From the NCBI GenBank assembly GCA_000432575.1, contig HF996829.1, positions 1-64,000 on the forward strand: a stretch of 64,000 nt of DNA, written 5' to 3'. The position numbers were made by a program, and so were the translations under genes. Below the pieces are notes generated by a model. The model made no database searches. It was not told the DNA's origin and saw nothing but the letters and a program-made list of their open reading frames with translations. Position 1 is the stretch's first letter. Every line of letters starts with the position of its first letter. The DNA comes from Clostridium sp. CAG:762 (GTDB taxonomy: Bacteria; Bacillota_I; Bacilli_A; RF39; UBA660). Positions 17,401-27,069 of the stretch are shown piece by piece.

Positions 17401-18187
17401 TTCTCTCTATGACCTCCTTTGCTAAATTTAAATAAGCTAAAGTCCCCTTACTTGTAGGATCATATGCTGCGATAGGTTTACCATGACTTGGAGCCTCAGA
17501 AAGTCGTACCAGCCTTGGTATAATCGTATCATAAACCCGCTCCTTAAAGAACCCTCTTATATTTTCAACTACTTCCAAACCTAAATTAGTTCTTGAATAA
17601 AGCATTGTTAAAAGAACACCTTCAATTTCTAAATTAGGATTAATTTTCTTTTTGGCAAGCATTATTGTATTCATAAGTTGCATAACACCCTCAAGTGCAA
17701 AAAATTCGCATTGTACAGGAATAATTACCGAATCAGAAGCTGCCAGTGCATTCGTCGTAAGTACTCCAAGTGAAGGTGGACAATCAATTATTATATAATC
17801 ATAATTATCCTTGATCTTTAAAACACTTTTCTTAAGTTGTCCAGTTTTATCAAACACTTCTCCATCTGCAACTGCTTTGCGCTCTTTATTAATAAATACA
17901 ATATCTATCCCTGCTAAATTAGTATAAGCAGGAACAATACTCATATTTTTATATTTTGTCTTAATAATTGCATCTTCAATAACTGCCTGCCCAATTAATA
18001 CTTCATATATACTATTTTCTACATCCCCCTTATTAATACCAACACCAGTCGTGGCATTACCTTGAGGATCTAAATCTATCATTAATACCTTTTTAGAAAG
18101 AATTCCTAAAGAAGCTGCTAAATTGATACTAGTAGTAGTTTTACCTACACCACCCTTTTGATTAACCATTGCAATTACTTTACCCAT
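17372..18187 (-). CDS. parA: Chromosome partitioning ATPase ParA/Soj
   Basis: Deviant-Walker ATPase partner of ParB; in Bacillus, Soj also modulates DnaA. The N-terminus MGKVIAMVNQKGGVGKTTTS carries the deviant Walker A (KGGVGKTT), then MIDLDPQGNATTG and DYIIIDCPPSLGVLT for Walker B. There is no N-terminal DNA-binding extension, so it is the chromosomal Soj type (271 aa) rather than a plasmid type. It is transcribed with parB and is divergent from tilS. Its ribosome site is weak (GAAGGTGTAAG). The location beside parB and ksgA-, lysS- and ftsH-type neighbours is that of origin-proximal clusters in Bacillota. Confidence 0.95.
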   Translation of the reverse strand: MGKVIAMVNQKGGVGKTTTSINLAASLGILSKKVLMIDLDPQGNATTGVGINKGDVENSIYEVLIGQAVIEDAIIKTKYKNMSIVPAYTNLAGIDIVFINKERKAVADGEVFDKTGQLKKSVLKIKDNYDYIIIDCPPSLGVLTTNALAASDSVIIPVQCEFFALEGVMQLMNTIMLAKKKINPNLEIEGVLLTMLYSRTNLGLEVVENIRGFFKERVYDTIIPRLVRLSEAPSHGKPIAAYDPTSKGTLAYLNLAKEVIERNGPKEEGSR

Positions 18188-18290
18188 TCTTACACCTTCA
18201 ATTCTTGTATCTCTATTGTACCAAAGATTTTAAAAAAAATAAATATAATTTTACATCAAATAAAAAAATAATCATAATAGAAAATATTTA

Positions 18291-18319
18291 TTAAACATTA
18301 AATCGTTTTATGATATAAT
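18291..18319 (+). promoter_or_regulatory. Promoter of tilS-ftsH
   Basis: TTAAAC (18291-18296), 17-nt spacer, perfect TATAAT (18314-18319), then AAAGGAAA before the tilS ATG at 18353. Confidence 0.65.
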
Positions 18320-18352
18320 AATTACTATATATTAAAGAAAGGAAACGTTGCT

Positions 18353-19693
18353 ATGTACACATTAAAAACTTGTGTAAAAAAAGAAGATATCGATTCGAAC
18401 TATATTATCGCAGGTATCTCTGGTGGACCCGATTCCATGGCTCTACTTCATTACTTAAAAAAAGTTATGCCTAAAAAATTAGTATGTGCCCATGTCAACC
18501 ATAACGTAAGAATTGAATCAGATTATGAAGAAGAAAAATTACGAAAATATTGTGCTAAACATCATATTATTTTTGAAAGTACAAAAATTGAAAACTATAC
18601 AGAATCCAATTTTGAAAACGAAGCTAGAAAAAAAAGATATGCTTTCTTTGAAGAAATGCTAAAAAAGTATAACTCTAAATATCTATTCTTAGCTCATCAT
18701 GGAGATGATCTAATAGAAACAGTGATCATGAAAATCTTAAGAGGCTCTAACATTGAAGGCTATGCTGGCATGAAGCAAATAAGCAAAAGAAAAAACTATT
18801 ACATCATAAGACCATTTTTAAACTACACTAAAGAAAATTTAATGGTATATTGTCAAAATTATTGCTTACACTACTCTATTGACTCTACTAACACAAATAA
18901 AAGATATACAAGAAATAGAATTAGAAGATTTATTCTACCTGTTTTAAAAAAAGAAAATCCAAATGCACACCACCAATTTCTAAAATATTCCAAACAACTC
19001 TTAGAATATTACGACTACATAGATAGAGTAACAACAAATATTGCAAATAACATCTATCAAAACAACACTATAAAAACAAAAGACCTCTTAAAAGAAGATC
19101 CATTCATACAAAAAAATGTTATTTACAAAATTTTGACTATTATTTATGATAACAAAGATAATACTATTAAAGAAAGCCATTTAAATAACATTATGAAAAT
19201 TTTAAATAGCAAAAAACCTAATCTAATCGTAAATCTACCAAATAACATCATGGCAATTAAAGAATATGATAGAATAATATTTAAAAAATATATTGCCAAA
19301 AGAAAATCATATAAAATAGAATTAGAAAAATATAATATGATAGATAACCATATCATTTCTAAAATAGATAATACCACCGAAAATGGCAATAACATCATTA
19401 GATTAAATTCCAGTGAAATCAAATTACCACTTTACATAAGAAACAGACAAGATGGCGATTTTATTTCCTTAAAAGGAACCAATGGTACCAAAAAAATAGG
19501 CGATGTCTTTATTGACGGACACATTCCCCTATCAAAAAGAGTAAGTTATCCCTTACTAGTAGACAGCAATAACACCATTTTATGGGTACCAAACTTAAAA
19601 AAATCAACATTTGATGTACCTATTAATGAAAAATATGATATAATACTAAAGTACTGTGAAAAGGAGGATTTTAATGAACAAGAAAACAGTTAA
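18353..19693 (+). CDS. tilS: tRNA(Ile)-lysidine synthase
   Basis: ATP-dependent enzyme that converts C34 of the CAU-anticodon isoleucine tRNA to lysidine, an essential step for AUA decoding, fitting for an AUA-rich genome. The PP-loop is GISGGPDSMALLHYL (about residues 21-35), followed by CAHVNHNVR and LAHHGDDLIETVIMKILRGS, all diagnostic for TilS. The C-terminal substrate-binding domain reads IRNRQDGDFI and GTKKIGDVFIDGHIPLSKR. At 446 aa it has the full three-domain length. Its 3' end overlaps the ftsH start by 20 nt. The order tilS-ftsH matches other Bacillota (hpt, usually between them, is absent). Confidence 0.95.
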   Translation: MYTLKTCVKKEDIDSNYIIAGISGGPDSMALLHYLKKVMPKKLVCAHVNHNVRIESDYEEEKLRKYCAKHHIIFESTKIENYTESNFENEARKKRYAFFEEMLKKYNSKYLFLAHHGDDLIETVIMKILRGSNIEGYAGMKQISKRKNYYIIRPFLNYTKENLMVYCQNYCLHYSIDSTNTNKRYTRNRIRRFILPVLKKENPNAHHQFLKYSKQLLEYYDYIDRVTTNIANNIYQNNTIKTKDLLKEDPFIQKNVIYKILTIIYDNKDNTIKESHLNNIMKILNSKKPNLIVNLPNNIMAIKEYDRIIFKKYIAKRKSYKIELEKYNMIDNHIISKIDNTTENGNNIIRLNSSEIKLPLYIRNRQDGDFISLKGTNGTKKIGDVFIDGHIPLSKRVSYPLLVDSNNTILWVPNLKKSTFDVPINEKYDIILKYCEKEDFNEQENS

Positions 19694-21578
19694 AAAAGGC
19701 TTATTACCTTATACACTAATGTTTATCTTTATCGTAGGATGTTTATTTACTTTAAACATGTTAAATACTAAAATTAATAAACTAACTTATGATGAATTCA
19801 AACAAAGTATGAACAATAACGAAATTGAAACTTTAACTATTACTCCAAAAACAAGAACTGAAGTTTACGAAGTAGTAGGAACATTAAAGGATTATGAAGA
19901 AAATGAAAAATTTGTAATCAATTTACCATACTCCGATGAAATAATTAAAAGAGTATTAGAGCATCAAGACAGTGCAAACTTTGAACTAGATGTTAAAACT
20001 GATCCTGAAGCAGCCTCTTGGCTTATCCTTGTATCTAACTTCTTGCCAATTATTATTTTAGTCGGAGCAACATTCTACTTATTTACAAGACAATTAAGTG
20101 GTAACAGCAAATCATTAGACTTTGGCAAAAGCAAAGCTAAACTAGTAAGCGACAGTGTTAAAACAACATTCAAAGATGTTGCTGGCCTTACTGAAGAAAA
20201 AGAAGAAGTCCAAGAATTAATCGACTTCTTAAAAAACCCTAAAAAATTTCAAAGCATGGGTGCTAGAATCCCTAAAGGTGTCTTACTTGTAGGCCCTCCA
20301 GGAACTGGTAAAACTCTATTAGCAAGAGCCGTTGCTGGTGAAGCCAAAGTACCATTCTACTATATCAGTGGATCGGATTTTGTTGAATTATTCGTAGGAG
20401 TTGGAGCATCACGTGTAAGAGACATGTTCAAACAAGCTAAAATGAATGCCCCATGCCTAATCTTCATTGACGAAATAGATGCTGTTGGTAGACAAAGAGG
20501 TACTGGTTTAGGAGGAGGCCATGACGAACGTGAACAAACATTAAACCAATTACTTACAGAAATGGATGGTTTTGGAGCTAACGAAGGCATCATTATCATT
20601 GCCGCAACAAATAGACCTGATGTCCTAGACCCAGCATTACTTAGACCAGGTAGATTCGATCGCCAAGTAACTGTATCATTACCTGATAAAAAAGCTCGTG
20701 AAGAAATCCTTAAAGTTCATGCTAAAAATAAAACTTTGGCTAAAAATATTACCTTGTCATATTTAGCAAAAAGAACTCCAGGATTCTCTGGCGCCGACCT
20801 CGAAAACCTTCTAAACGAAGCCGCCTTACTAACAGTAAGACGTGGCAAAAAACAAATCACCATGAGTGAAATTGATGAAGCAACTGACAGAGTATTAATG
20901 GGACCTGCCAAAGTAACAAAAAAATATACAGAAAAAGAAAAAAAACTCGTTGCCTACCACGAAGCTGGTCATGCTGTTTTAGGAATCAAATTAGATGGTG
21001 CTAACGATGTTCAAAAAATAACCATTATCCCTAGAAGCAACGCTGGAGGATATACCATGATGACACCTAAAGAAGAAACATTTAATTACACTAAAAACGA
21101 ACTACTAGAATCCATCTGCGGACTTTTAGGAGGACGTGTAGCTGAAGAATTAATCTTTAACGAAATCACTACAGGAGCACACGACGACTTTAAAAAAGCC
21201 ACTAAAATCGCTCGTAGCATGGTAACAGAATATGGTATGAGTTCTCTAGGACCTATGCGATTAGAAGATCCTGATACCAACACTTTCTTAGGCAGAGATT
21301 ACACTAAAAATAGAAACATCTCAGATGCAGTAGCAAATGAAATAGATGAAGAAATGCGTAAGATAATCAACGAATGTTACAAAAAGAGTAAACATATATT
21401 AAGTGAAAATAAAGAATTATTAGATCTTATTGCTAATGCCTTACTTAAATATGAAACAATCACAAAAGAACAAATTGACTATCTTGTTGAACACAAACAT
21501 ATGCCTGAAGAAAAACAAGATGAAGAAAATCAAGAAAAAGAAACTGATAAAAACGATACAAAAAAAGATTCAAAGTAA
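19674..21578 (+). CDS. ftsH: ATP-dependent zinc metalloprotease FtsH
   Basis: Membrane-anchored AAA+ protease that degrades damaged membrane proteins and short-lived regulators. Two membrane segments (about residues 8-26 and 108-128) flank an extracytoplasmic loop. The AAA domain has Walker [14 protein letters not shown], Walker [12 protein letters not shown], and the SRH with [19 protein letters not shown]. The zinc protease has HEAGH in [12 protein letters not shown]. The tail is highly charged ([17 protein letters not shown]). The ATG at 19674 follows AAAAGGAGG inside tilS, so translation is coupled. 634 aa, usual length. Confidence 0.97.
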   Translation: MNKKTVKKGLLPYTLMFIFIVGCLFTLNMLNTKINKLTYDEFKQSMNNNEIETLTITPKTRTEVYEVVGTLKDYEENEKFVINLPYSDEIIKRVLEHQDSANFELDVKTDPEAASWLILVSNFLPIIILVGATFYLFTRQLSGNSKSLDFGKSKAKLVSDSVKTTFKDVAGLTEEKEEVQELIDFLKNPKKFQSMGARIPKGVLLVGPPGTGKTLLARAVAGEAKVPFYYISGSDFVELFVGVGASRVRDMFKQAKMNAPCLIFIDEIDAVGRQRGTGLGGGHDEREQTLNQLLTEMDGFGANEGIIIIAATNRPDVLDPALLRPGRFDRQVTVSLPDKKAREEILKVHAKNKTLAKNITLSYLAKRTPGFSGADLENLLNEAALLTVRRGKKQITMSEIDEATDRVLMGPAKVTKKYTEKEKKLVAYHEAGHAVLGIKLDGANDVQKITIIPRSNAGGYTMMTPKEETFNYTKNELLESICGLLGGRVAEELIFNEITTGAHDDFKKATKIARSMVTEYGMSSLGPMRLEDPDTNTFLGRDYTKNRNISDAVANEIDEEMRKIINECYKKSKHILSENKELLDLIANALLKYETITKEQIDYLVEHKHMPEEKQDEENQEKETDKNDTKKDSK

Positions 21579-21598
21579 CCACCTTGAATCTTTTTATT
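21563..21598 (+). terminator. Terminator between ftsH and divIC
   Basis: AAGATTCAA (21565-21573) pairs with TTGAATCTT (21584-21592) and is followed by a T run on the plus strand. The stem starts inside the last codons of ftsH. It probably also helps terminate convergent divIC. Confidence 0.8.
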
Positions 21599-21926
21599 TA
21601 TTATCATCTGTATTATTATCAGGAATTCTAATAATTAGCTCTCCCTCTTTAGAATACAAATACTTCTCTCTCGCATATTTAGCTACATACTCAGGATCTT
21701 CCAACCTTTGAATATCAGTTTTCAAAATTTCTTCTTGTTCCTCTAAATCTGCTAATTTCCCCTCCAAAGTTTCCTTTTCCTTCTTTATATCCCTAATTTC
21801 TTTTAAATAAGCAAATAATTTATAACTAAGGGTAAATATAATAAAACCAAAAAAAACAAAAGCCAAAAACATTCTAATCTTAGTGATTTTACGTCTTTTA
21901 ACCCTTTTAGTAACAGTTTTACTCAA
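21594..21926 (-). CDS. divIC: Septum formation initiator DivIC/FtsB family
   Basis: Small bitopic division protein. A basic N-terminus (TVTKRVKRRKITKIR) is followed by one membrane helix (about residues 20-41, FLAFVFFGFIIFTLSYKLF), a coiled coil (EIRDIKKEKETLEGKLADLEEQEEIL), and the conserved DPEYVAKYAREKYLYSKEGE motif, which identifies the DivIC/FtsB/FtsL family. The start is a TTG at 21926 with GGAAGGTG 6 nt upstream. In Bacillus divIC follows yabP-yabQ; here those genes are about 40 kb away. It has its own promoter and converges on ftsH. Confidence 0.88.
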   Translation of the reverse strand: MSKTVTKRVKRRKITKIRMFLAFVFFGFIIFTLSYKLFAYLKEIRDIKKEKETLEGKLADLEEQEEILKTDIQRLEDPEYVAKYAREKYLYSKEGELIIRIPDNNTDDNK

Positions 21927-21952
21927 TGTTTACACCTTCCTTTATCATAAAC

Positions 21953-21981
21953 ATTATACCACAACTTTACACCTATATCAA
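21953..21981 (-). promoter_or_regulatory. Promoter of divIC
   Basis: Minus-strand TTGATA (21976-21981), 17-nt spacer, TATAAT (21953-21958), 27 nt before the TTG start. Confidence 0.7.
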
Positions 21982-22091
21982 ACTATTTTTCATAAATCAA
22001 ATAATTGACAAAATAAAGTAAAATAAAACACTAACATATCAGCATAAATGCATCTATATAATAAATAAGACAATAAAACAATATAAATATA

Positions 22092-22128
22092 AAAAAATGA
22101 GTAGTCCAATATAAGAATACCCATTTTT
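22092..22128 (-). terminator. Terminator of lysS
   Basis: Minus-strand imperfect hairpin, AAAAATGGGTATT against GACTACTCATTTTTTT, starting about 10 nt past the lysS stop and ending in a T run. Confidence 0.55.
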
Positions 22129-22138
22129 AAATACAATA

Positions 22139-23605
22139 TTAATTATCTTTTTTCATAAGTGGAAATAAAACCACATCTCTTATTGAAGATTGATTATAAA
22201 TAAGCATAAGCAAGCGATCTATTCCAAAACCAAGACCAGATATAGGAGGCATGCCTTGTTCCATTGCGCCCATAAAACCTTCGTCCAACTCCATAGTTTC
22301 TTCATCACCTTGTGCTTTAGCTTTTAATTGATCCTCAAACGCTTGCCTTTGCACCATAGGATTAACTAACTCAGAATAAGCCTTACATAACTCCGTTCCA
22401 CAAGCAACAACCTGAAAGACATCTATAATTTTACTATTATTATCATTTCTTCTAGCAAGTGGTATCAAAAAGGCTGGATAATTATAAATAATTGTAGGCT
22501 GAACAATATCTTGCCTTATTTTTTTCTTATAAACAAAATCTATAATTTGACTAATCGATTTATATTCTTCTAAATCAGCCATACTAAATAATCCTTTTTC
22601 TACTATTTTCTTTTTTAATTCGCTAGGTTCTTCAATTTCTAAAAAATCAAATTCCAGTATCTTTTTCATTTCATCTACATAATTAATTCTATTCCAGTTA
22701 CTAACACCAAAATCTAATAATTGATCGCGATATTCAATAGTCATTTTTCCAGTTAATTCCATTAAAAGATCTTTGATAAATCTTTGATAAAACTCTATAT
22801 TATTCTCAAAATTCCAATAAGAAGCATACCATTCTACCTGGGTAAACTCCTGTAAATGTTCAGTATCCATGCCTTCATTTCTAAAGCATTTAGCTATTTC
22901 ATAAACACGATTATAACCTCCTGCAATACATTGTTTCAAATATGTTTCTGGTGCTATTCTTAAATTGCATTCAATGTCTAAAGCATTATGATGTGTATAA
23001 AAAGGTCTTGCTGCTGCTCCACAAACAGCTGTTTGAAGAATAGGTGTTTCTACTTCAAGAAAACCATTTTCGGCCATAAATCTATGAATAAATGAATACA
23101 ACTTACTTCTTCCCAAAAATATTCTTCTTGATTCTTCATTAGAAATCAAATCAACATATCTTTGACGATATTTTAATTCCATATCTGTTAAGCCATGAAA
23201 TTTTTCAGGAAGTGGTTTTAACGCTTTTCCCAAAAACTCAAAAGAATCAGCCCTTAAAGTTTTTTCTCCAGTATGAGTAGTAAACATTTCTCCTTTTACT
23301 CCAATAAAATCACCAATATCATAGTATTCTTTAAAGAATTGATACTTTGCTTCTCCCACTAAATCTATCTTAATAGATACCTGCAACTCACCTTCAATAT
23401 CTCTTAATCTAAGAAAACTTAACTTCCCCATTTTTCTTAAAAAAACTATACGTCCCGCTACAGAAACATCTTTTGTTTCATCATCCAAAACTGATGCTTC
23501 TTTTAAAGTATGACTAACCTCATACTTTTCAGGATAAGGATTACAATATTTACTTATCTCTTCTACTTTATTTCTTCTTACAATTTCTTGTTCTGTTAAT
23601 TCCAT
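22139..23605 (-). CDS. lysS: Lysyl-tRNA synthetase, class II
   Basis: Charges tRNA-Lys. The N-terminal OB fold for anticodon binding includes VSVAGRIVFLRKMGKLSF. The class II core has motif 1 around FMAENGFLEVETPIL, motif 2 FRNEGMDTEHLQEFTQVEWY, and motif 3 GLGFGIDRLLMLI near the C-terminus. At 488 aa it is a standard bacterial LysRS. No T-box leader is seen upstream; the RDD-family gene lies only 5 nt before it, so it is co-transcribed. Insertions or losses in the active site were not noticed. Confidence 0.97.
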   Translation of the reverse strand: MELTEQEIVRRNKVEEISKYCNPYPEKYEVSHTLKEASVLDDETKDVSVAGRIVFLRKMGKLSFLRLRDIEGELQVSIKIDLVGEAKYQFFKEYYDIGDFIGVKGEMFTTHTGEKTLRADSFEFLGKALKPLPEKFHGLTDMELKYRQRYVDLISNEESRRIFLGRSKLYSFIHRFMAENGFLEVETPILQTAVCGAAARPFYTHHNALDIECNLRIAPETYLKQCIAGGYNRVYEIAKCFRNEGMDTEHLQEFTQVEWYASYWNFENNIEFYQRFIKDLLMELTGKMTIEYRDQLLDFGVSNWNRINYVDEMKKILEFDFLEIEEPSELKKKIVEKGLFSMADLEEYKSISQIIDFVYKKKIRQDIVQPTIIYNYPAFLIPLARRNDNNSKIIDVFQVVACGTELCKAYSELVNPMVQRQAFEDQLKAKAQGDEETMELDEGFMGAMEQGMPPISGLGFGIDRLLMLIYNQSSIRDVVLFPLMKKDN

Positions 23606-23610
23606 AATTT

Positions 23611-24330
23611 TTACTTCCTTTCAATTTCTTGATTCTCACCAAGTTTAGTATTCTTAATTACTTCAACATTATCTATAGTCTCAATATTTGTAGTACTCTT
23701 TTTTTCTTTCACAACTTCTTCTGCACTTTTTTCTTCTATGCATTTACTTTCCTTTACTACCATAGTATTAGTAATTACATCCTGAAGTGCCAATTTATCT
23801 TTACGATATAATATCATAAATGTACTAATTATTAAAAAAGCATAATTAATTCCAGTAAAAACATTTTTTAAAACATAATAACTATTCTTATCCAAAAAGT
23901 TAATACACAAAAGTAGCACAATTAATATCAACATATTATTAAGAATTAAAGCCCTTACTACTATTTGAGAGGCTTTCAACTCACCACTCTTCGATTTAAT
24001 TCTAATCTTCATTAACTTTTTACCGACCGTTTGACCCTTGTTAAAATAACAAAAACCTATATAATAAGTAGCACTAATAACTAAAGTAATAATATTATTT
24101 ACATAATTCAATTTATCATTTTCATAATTAATAGCCTTATATTCTTCTATTGCTTCTTCTACATCAAAATCCTCTTGAGAATATTTCTCCATAAGCTTTT
24201 GACTCCTATCTATCAAATTTTCACTTTTCTTAATATCCACAGTTACCTGTGCAAAACAACTAGCAATAATCATAACTAATATAGCATCTACTAAATATGC
24301 CAATAACCTTTGTAAAAAAGTTGCTTTCAT
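23611..24330 (-). CDS. RDD-family membrane protein
   Basis: Membrane protein of unknown function with the RDD domain. It opens MKATFLQRLLAYLVDAILVM with the Arg and Asp pair of the family in RLLAYLVDAIL, has hydrophobic segments at about residues 10-26, 75-94, 120-143 and 150-170, and shows the GQTVGKKLMKIRIKS and LQDVITNTMVV motifs. The C-terminal 50 residues are charged and repetitive (EEKSAEEVVKEKKST). It sits between dusB and lysS with gaps of 15 and 5 nt, so all three are probably one transcript. Proposed roles of RDD proteins (ion transport) rest on few examples and are not testable from sequence. Confidence 0.85.
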   Translation of the reverse strand: MKATFLQRLLAYLVDAILVMIIASCFAQVTVDIKKSENLIDRSQKLMEKYSQEDFDVEEAIEEYKAINYENDKLNYVNNIITLVISATYYIGFCYFNKGQTVGKKLMKIRIKSKSGELKASQIVVRALILNNMLILIVLLLCINFLDKNSYYVLKNVFTGINYAFLIISTFMILYRKDKLALQDVITNTMVVKESKCIEEKSAEEVVKEKKSTTNIETIDNVEVIKNTKLGENQEIERK

Positions 24331-24345
24331 TCAAATCACCCATCC

Positions 24346-25335
24346 TTATTTTATACTATTTTTTAATTCTTTGAAATAGTTATTTAATAAATTTACTAAA
24401 TTTTCTTTTGTTTTTACCTTAAATAGTTCATTTTTAAAAGCCACAGCATTAGGTAATCCCTTAATATACCAACTAACAAAACTACGCATTTCTAAAATAG
24501 CCACTCTCTCTGGTTTTACTTCCAATAATCTTTCTAAATGATAAAAACACATATTAATTTTTTCTTCTACACTTGGTTTATCAACCATTATTCCTTTATC
24601 AAAATATTCTACTAGCTCTCTAATAAGCCAAGGATTACCTAAAGCCGCACGACCTATCATAATAGCATCACATTTAGTATAATCAAACATCTTTTTAGCG
24701 GACTCTATATCTATAATATCCCCATTTCCTATAACAGGTATTCCTACATTTTTTTTAACATCTCTAATAACATCTAAATTACACTTACCAGAATATCCTT
24801 GGCTTCTAGTACGACCATGCACAGTAACTAAAGAAGCACCTGCCTTTTCACACAACTTAGCTATTTGAATAGCATTTATTGAATTCTCATCCCAACCACT
24901 TCTAATTTTAACTGTAACTGGTATTGATACAGCCTTAACAACCTCACTCACAATTTCATAAACCTTTGTAGGATTTTTTAAAAGAGAAGAACCTGCTTGT
25001 GATTTAATGGCCACTTTAGGAACAGGACAACCCATATTAATATCAATTAATGCATTTGGATATAATTCTTCTATAATCTTAGCCGCTCTAGCTAAAGAAC
25101 CAGCATTAGAACCAAATAATTGAATACCAACAGGAATATTTAATTTATCTATTCCCTTTAGCATTTCTAAAGTTTTTTTATTATTTCTAACAATAGCCTC
25201 CGCACTTAAAAGTTCAGTTACAACATAACCCACTCCCATTTCCTCACATATCTTCATAAAAGCATAATTAGATACTCCCGCCATAGGCGCTAAAACAATA
25301 TTATTCTTAATTTCTACATTACCTATTTTAAACAT
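24346..25335 (-). CDS. dusB: tRNA-dihydrouridine synthase
   Basis: FMN-dependent enzyme that reduces uridines in the tRNA D-loop. TIM-barrel motifs: APMAGVSNYAF near the N-terminus, DINMGCPVPKVAIKSQAGSSLL with the catalytic Cys in MGCP, VTVHGRTRSQGYSG, and GNGDIIDIESAKKMF with IMIGRAALGNPWL at the phosphate site. About 329 aa with the C-terminal helical domain, matching the DusB family typical of Bacillota (beside lysS in Bacillus). The ATG at 25335 follows GTGGTGA; the earlier in-frame ATG has no site. Confidence 0.93.
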   Translation of the reverse strand: MFKIGNVEIKNNIVLAPMAGVSNYAFMKICEEMGVGYVVTELLSAEAIVRNNKKTLEMLKGIDKLNIPVGIQLFGSNAGSLARAAKIIEELYPNALIDINMGCPVPKVAIKSQAGSSLLKNPTKVYEIVSEVVKAVSIPVTVKIRSGWDENSINAIQIAKLCEKAGASLVTVHGRTRSQGYSGKCNLDVIRDVKKNVGIPVIGNGDIIDIESAKKMFDYTKCDAIMIGRAALGNPWLIRELVEYFDKGIMVDKPSVEEKINMCFYHLERLLEVKPERVAILEMRSFVSWYIKGLPNAVAFKNELFKVKTKENLVNLLNNYFKELKNSIK

Positions 25336-25400
25336 AAAATTCACCACGAAATATTGTATCATATTTTAAAGAAAAAAGAAGTGTTTTTATTAAATTTAAT

Positions 25401-26228
25401 CTATTTTTCCTTCTTTATATATAATTTTTCTCCCTTATATAACCTAATTGCATATACATCATTCTTATCACAAGTATATATTAATTCATAATTTGCTTCT
25501 TCCTTTTCCTCCTCTTTTTCCAAAACTTCTTCCTTTTTATAGTTAACTGAAGCCCATTCATCACTATAAGCTATCCACATGTTATCCCCAATTTTATACC
25601 ATTCATAATCTCCACTAACTACTTTATCGTAAAAATTATAAGTTCCATTCTTAACATAACCTAAAATATTACCATTAGGATTATCTCTAACTCTTAAACT
25701 ATCATTCAAAGTACTAACCGTAATTTGATTAACATTCACATTTACCTCTTGCAATTCGCCCAAATAAACCTTATCTTTTAATATTTGTTTTTTCCCTTCA
25801 AGATAAGGTAGAGGATCTTGATTTACACCATTTTCCTTTATCTCAAAATGCACGTGTATTCCAGTTACCCAACCAGTCGCTCCAGTATAACCTAAAACAT
25901 CACCTTTTTTTACCCTATCTCCTTCTTTCACCATCACAGTTCCATACGCCATATGAAAATATCTTGTTTGATAATTATTATCATGATTAAGATAAACATA
26001 ATTCCCAGAAGACTTCTTCTCATCATAACCTTTAACTTCATCCCTAGAAGATATAACAACACCATCTTCAAAAGCAATAACATAATCACTCTTATTCTTA
26101 GCATCAATTAAATCTATTCCCTTATGAAAATCACTTACTTTTTTTCCCCTCATCATAAATGTTCTATTACCATACAAACTAGTAATTTTCTCATTTCCAT
26201 TTTTAAGAACATGTTTTATAATACTCAT
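25401..26228 (-). CDS. M23 (LytM) peptidase with SH3 domain and no signal peptide
   Basis: Zn-dependent glycyl or cross-bridge endopeptidase acting on peptidoglycan. The LytM core has HKGIDL (zinc His and Asp), YFHMAYGTVMVKEGDRVKKGDVLGYTGATG and the last zinc His in HVHFEI. An SH3-like domain (about residues 165-225: SLRVRDNPNGNILGYVKNG) follows, then an acidic linker (EEVLEKEEEKEEANYE) and a short C-terminal segment. The N-terminus MSIIKHVLKNGNEKITSLYG is not a signal peptide. The product must stay in the cytoplasm, be released by lysis, or act in a mother cell. A CATAGAATA box lies 19 nt before the start. It could also be a domesticated endolysin. AAGGAAGG ribosome site. Confidence 0.85.
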   Translation of the reverse strand: MSIIKHVLKNGNEKITSLYGNRTFMMRGKKVSDFHKGIDLIDAKNKSDYVIAFEDGVVISSRDEVKGYDEKKSSGNYVYLNHDNNYQTRYFHMAYGTVMVKEGDRVKKGDVLGYTGATGWVTGIHVHFEIKENGVNQDPLPYLEGKKQILKDKVYLGELQEVNVNVNQITVSTLNDSLRVRDNPNGNILGYVKNGTYNFYDKVVSGDYEWYKIGDNMWIAYSDEWASVNYKKEEVLEKEEEKEEANYELIYTCDKNDVYAIRLYKGEKLYIKKEK

Positions 26229-26247
26229 AATACCTTCCTTTCATATT

Positions 26248-26256
26248 TATTCTATG
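26248..26256 (-). promoter_or_regulatory. Mother-cell-type -10 box (CATAGAATA) before the M23 gene
   Basis: On the minus strand CATAGAATA fits the sigma-K -10 pattern CATANNNTA and is one base from the sigma-E -10 CATACANT. Unlike the spoVIF and amidase promoters there is no AC at 16-17 nt upstream, so this is a weak call. Confidence 0.3.
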
Positions 26257-26390
26257 ATTAAATATTACTTAGAATTATTATATGTGTCTTATTTTATCCC
26301 TTCTTCTAATAAAATAATATAAATATTTTCATCTATTGGAAATTTAAAATAATTCTATTGTATAACAGTAAAAGCAAATATTTCAAAAAT

Positions 26391-26419
26391 TTGCATTTAA
26401 TAAAAATTTATGATAAAAT
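26391..26419 (+). promoter_or_regulatory. Promoter of engB
   Basis: TTGCAT (26391-26396), 17-nt spacer, TAAAAT (26414-26419), then CGGTGAG before the ATG at 26440. Confidence 0.65.
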
Positions 26420-26439
26420 TATAAACGGTGAGAAAAATT

Positions 26440-27033
26440 ATGAAAATTAGCAGTGTTAATTTAGAAATAAGTGCTGTTCGCCGTAGTCAATATCCAACAC
26501 CTGATAAACCAGAATTTTTACTAGTCGGCAGAAGCAACGTTGGTAAAAGCAGTTTTATCAACACCATTATTAATAGAAAAAATTTTGCTAGAACCTCTAG
26601 CAAACCTGGTAAAACACAAACCCTTAACTTCTACCTAGTAAACGAAAACTTTTACTTAGTCGATGTCCCAGGATATGGATTTGCCATGACGAGCAAAAAA
26701 TTAAGACAAAAATTTGGTATGATGATTGAAGAATACTTAGAAACAAGAGAAAATCTAAAAAAAGTATTCATGTTAGTAGACTTTCGCCACAAACCAACAG
26801 AAGATGATATATTAATGTATAACTTTTTAAAATATTATAACAATGATGTAACTATAATTGCCATGAAAGCCGACAAAGTAAAAAAAACTAACCACGAAAA
26901 AAACAAAAACATCATTCTAAAAACTCTAAATATTGAAGAACCAAATAATTTAATCATATTCTCTTCAATAACAAAAATGGGTAGACAAGAAGTATACAAT
27001 ATTTTAGATAACATATTAGATAATAATGTCTAA
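26440..27033 (+). CDS. engB: Ribosome biogenesis GTPase EngB/YsxC
   Basis: Essential small GTPase in 50S subunit assembly. G1 is GRSNVGKSSF (about residues 27-36), then TSSKPGKTQTLNFYLVN for G2, DVPGYGFA for G3, MKADKVKK for G4 and FSSITKMG for G5. The RSQYPTPDKPEFLLVGRSNVGKSS sequence segment is typical of YihA/YsxC. The ATG at 26440 is preferred to the GTG 12 nt earlier, because GGTGAG, which contains that GTG, is the ribosome site. Following genes on this strand start 36 nt later. Confidence 0.95.
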   Translation: MKISSVNLEISAVRRSQYPTPDKPEFLLVGRSNVGKSSFINTIINRKNFARTSSKPGKTQTLNFYLVNENFYLVDVPGYGFAMTSKKLRQKFGMMIEEYLETRENLKKVFMLVDFRHKPTEDDILMYNFLKYYNNDVTIIAMKADKVKKTNHEKNKNIILKTLNIEEPNNLIIFSSITKMGRQEVYNILDNILDNNV

Positions 27034-27069
27034 TATCTTTTTTTTGCATAACCTATATAAGGTGATACT

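Noticed and set aside
16400..18352. parS sites next to parAB
   Set aside because: No sequence close to TGTTTCACGTGAAACA was found by eye in this region.
21430..21711. Plus-strand ORF overlapping the ftsH end
   Set aside because: It is a frame shadow of the Lys-rich ftsH tail and of antisense divIC.
23605..23640. T-box or other riboswitch before lysS
   Set aside because: The upstream gene is only 5 nt away, and no AGGGUGGNACCGCG-like motif is present anywhere before synthetase genes.
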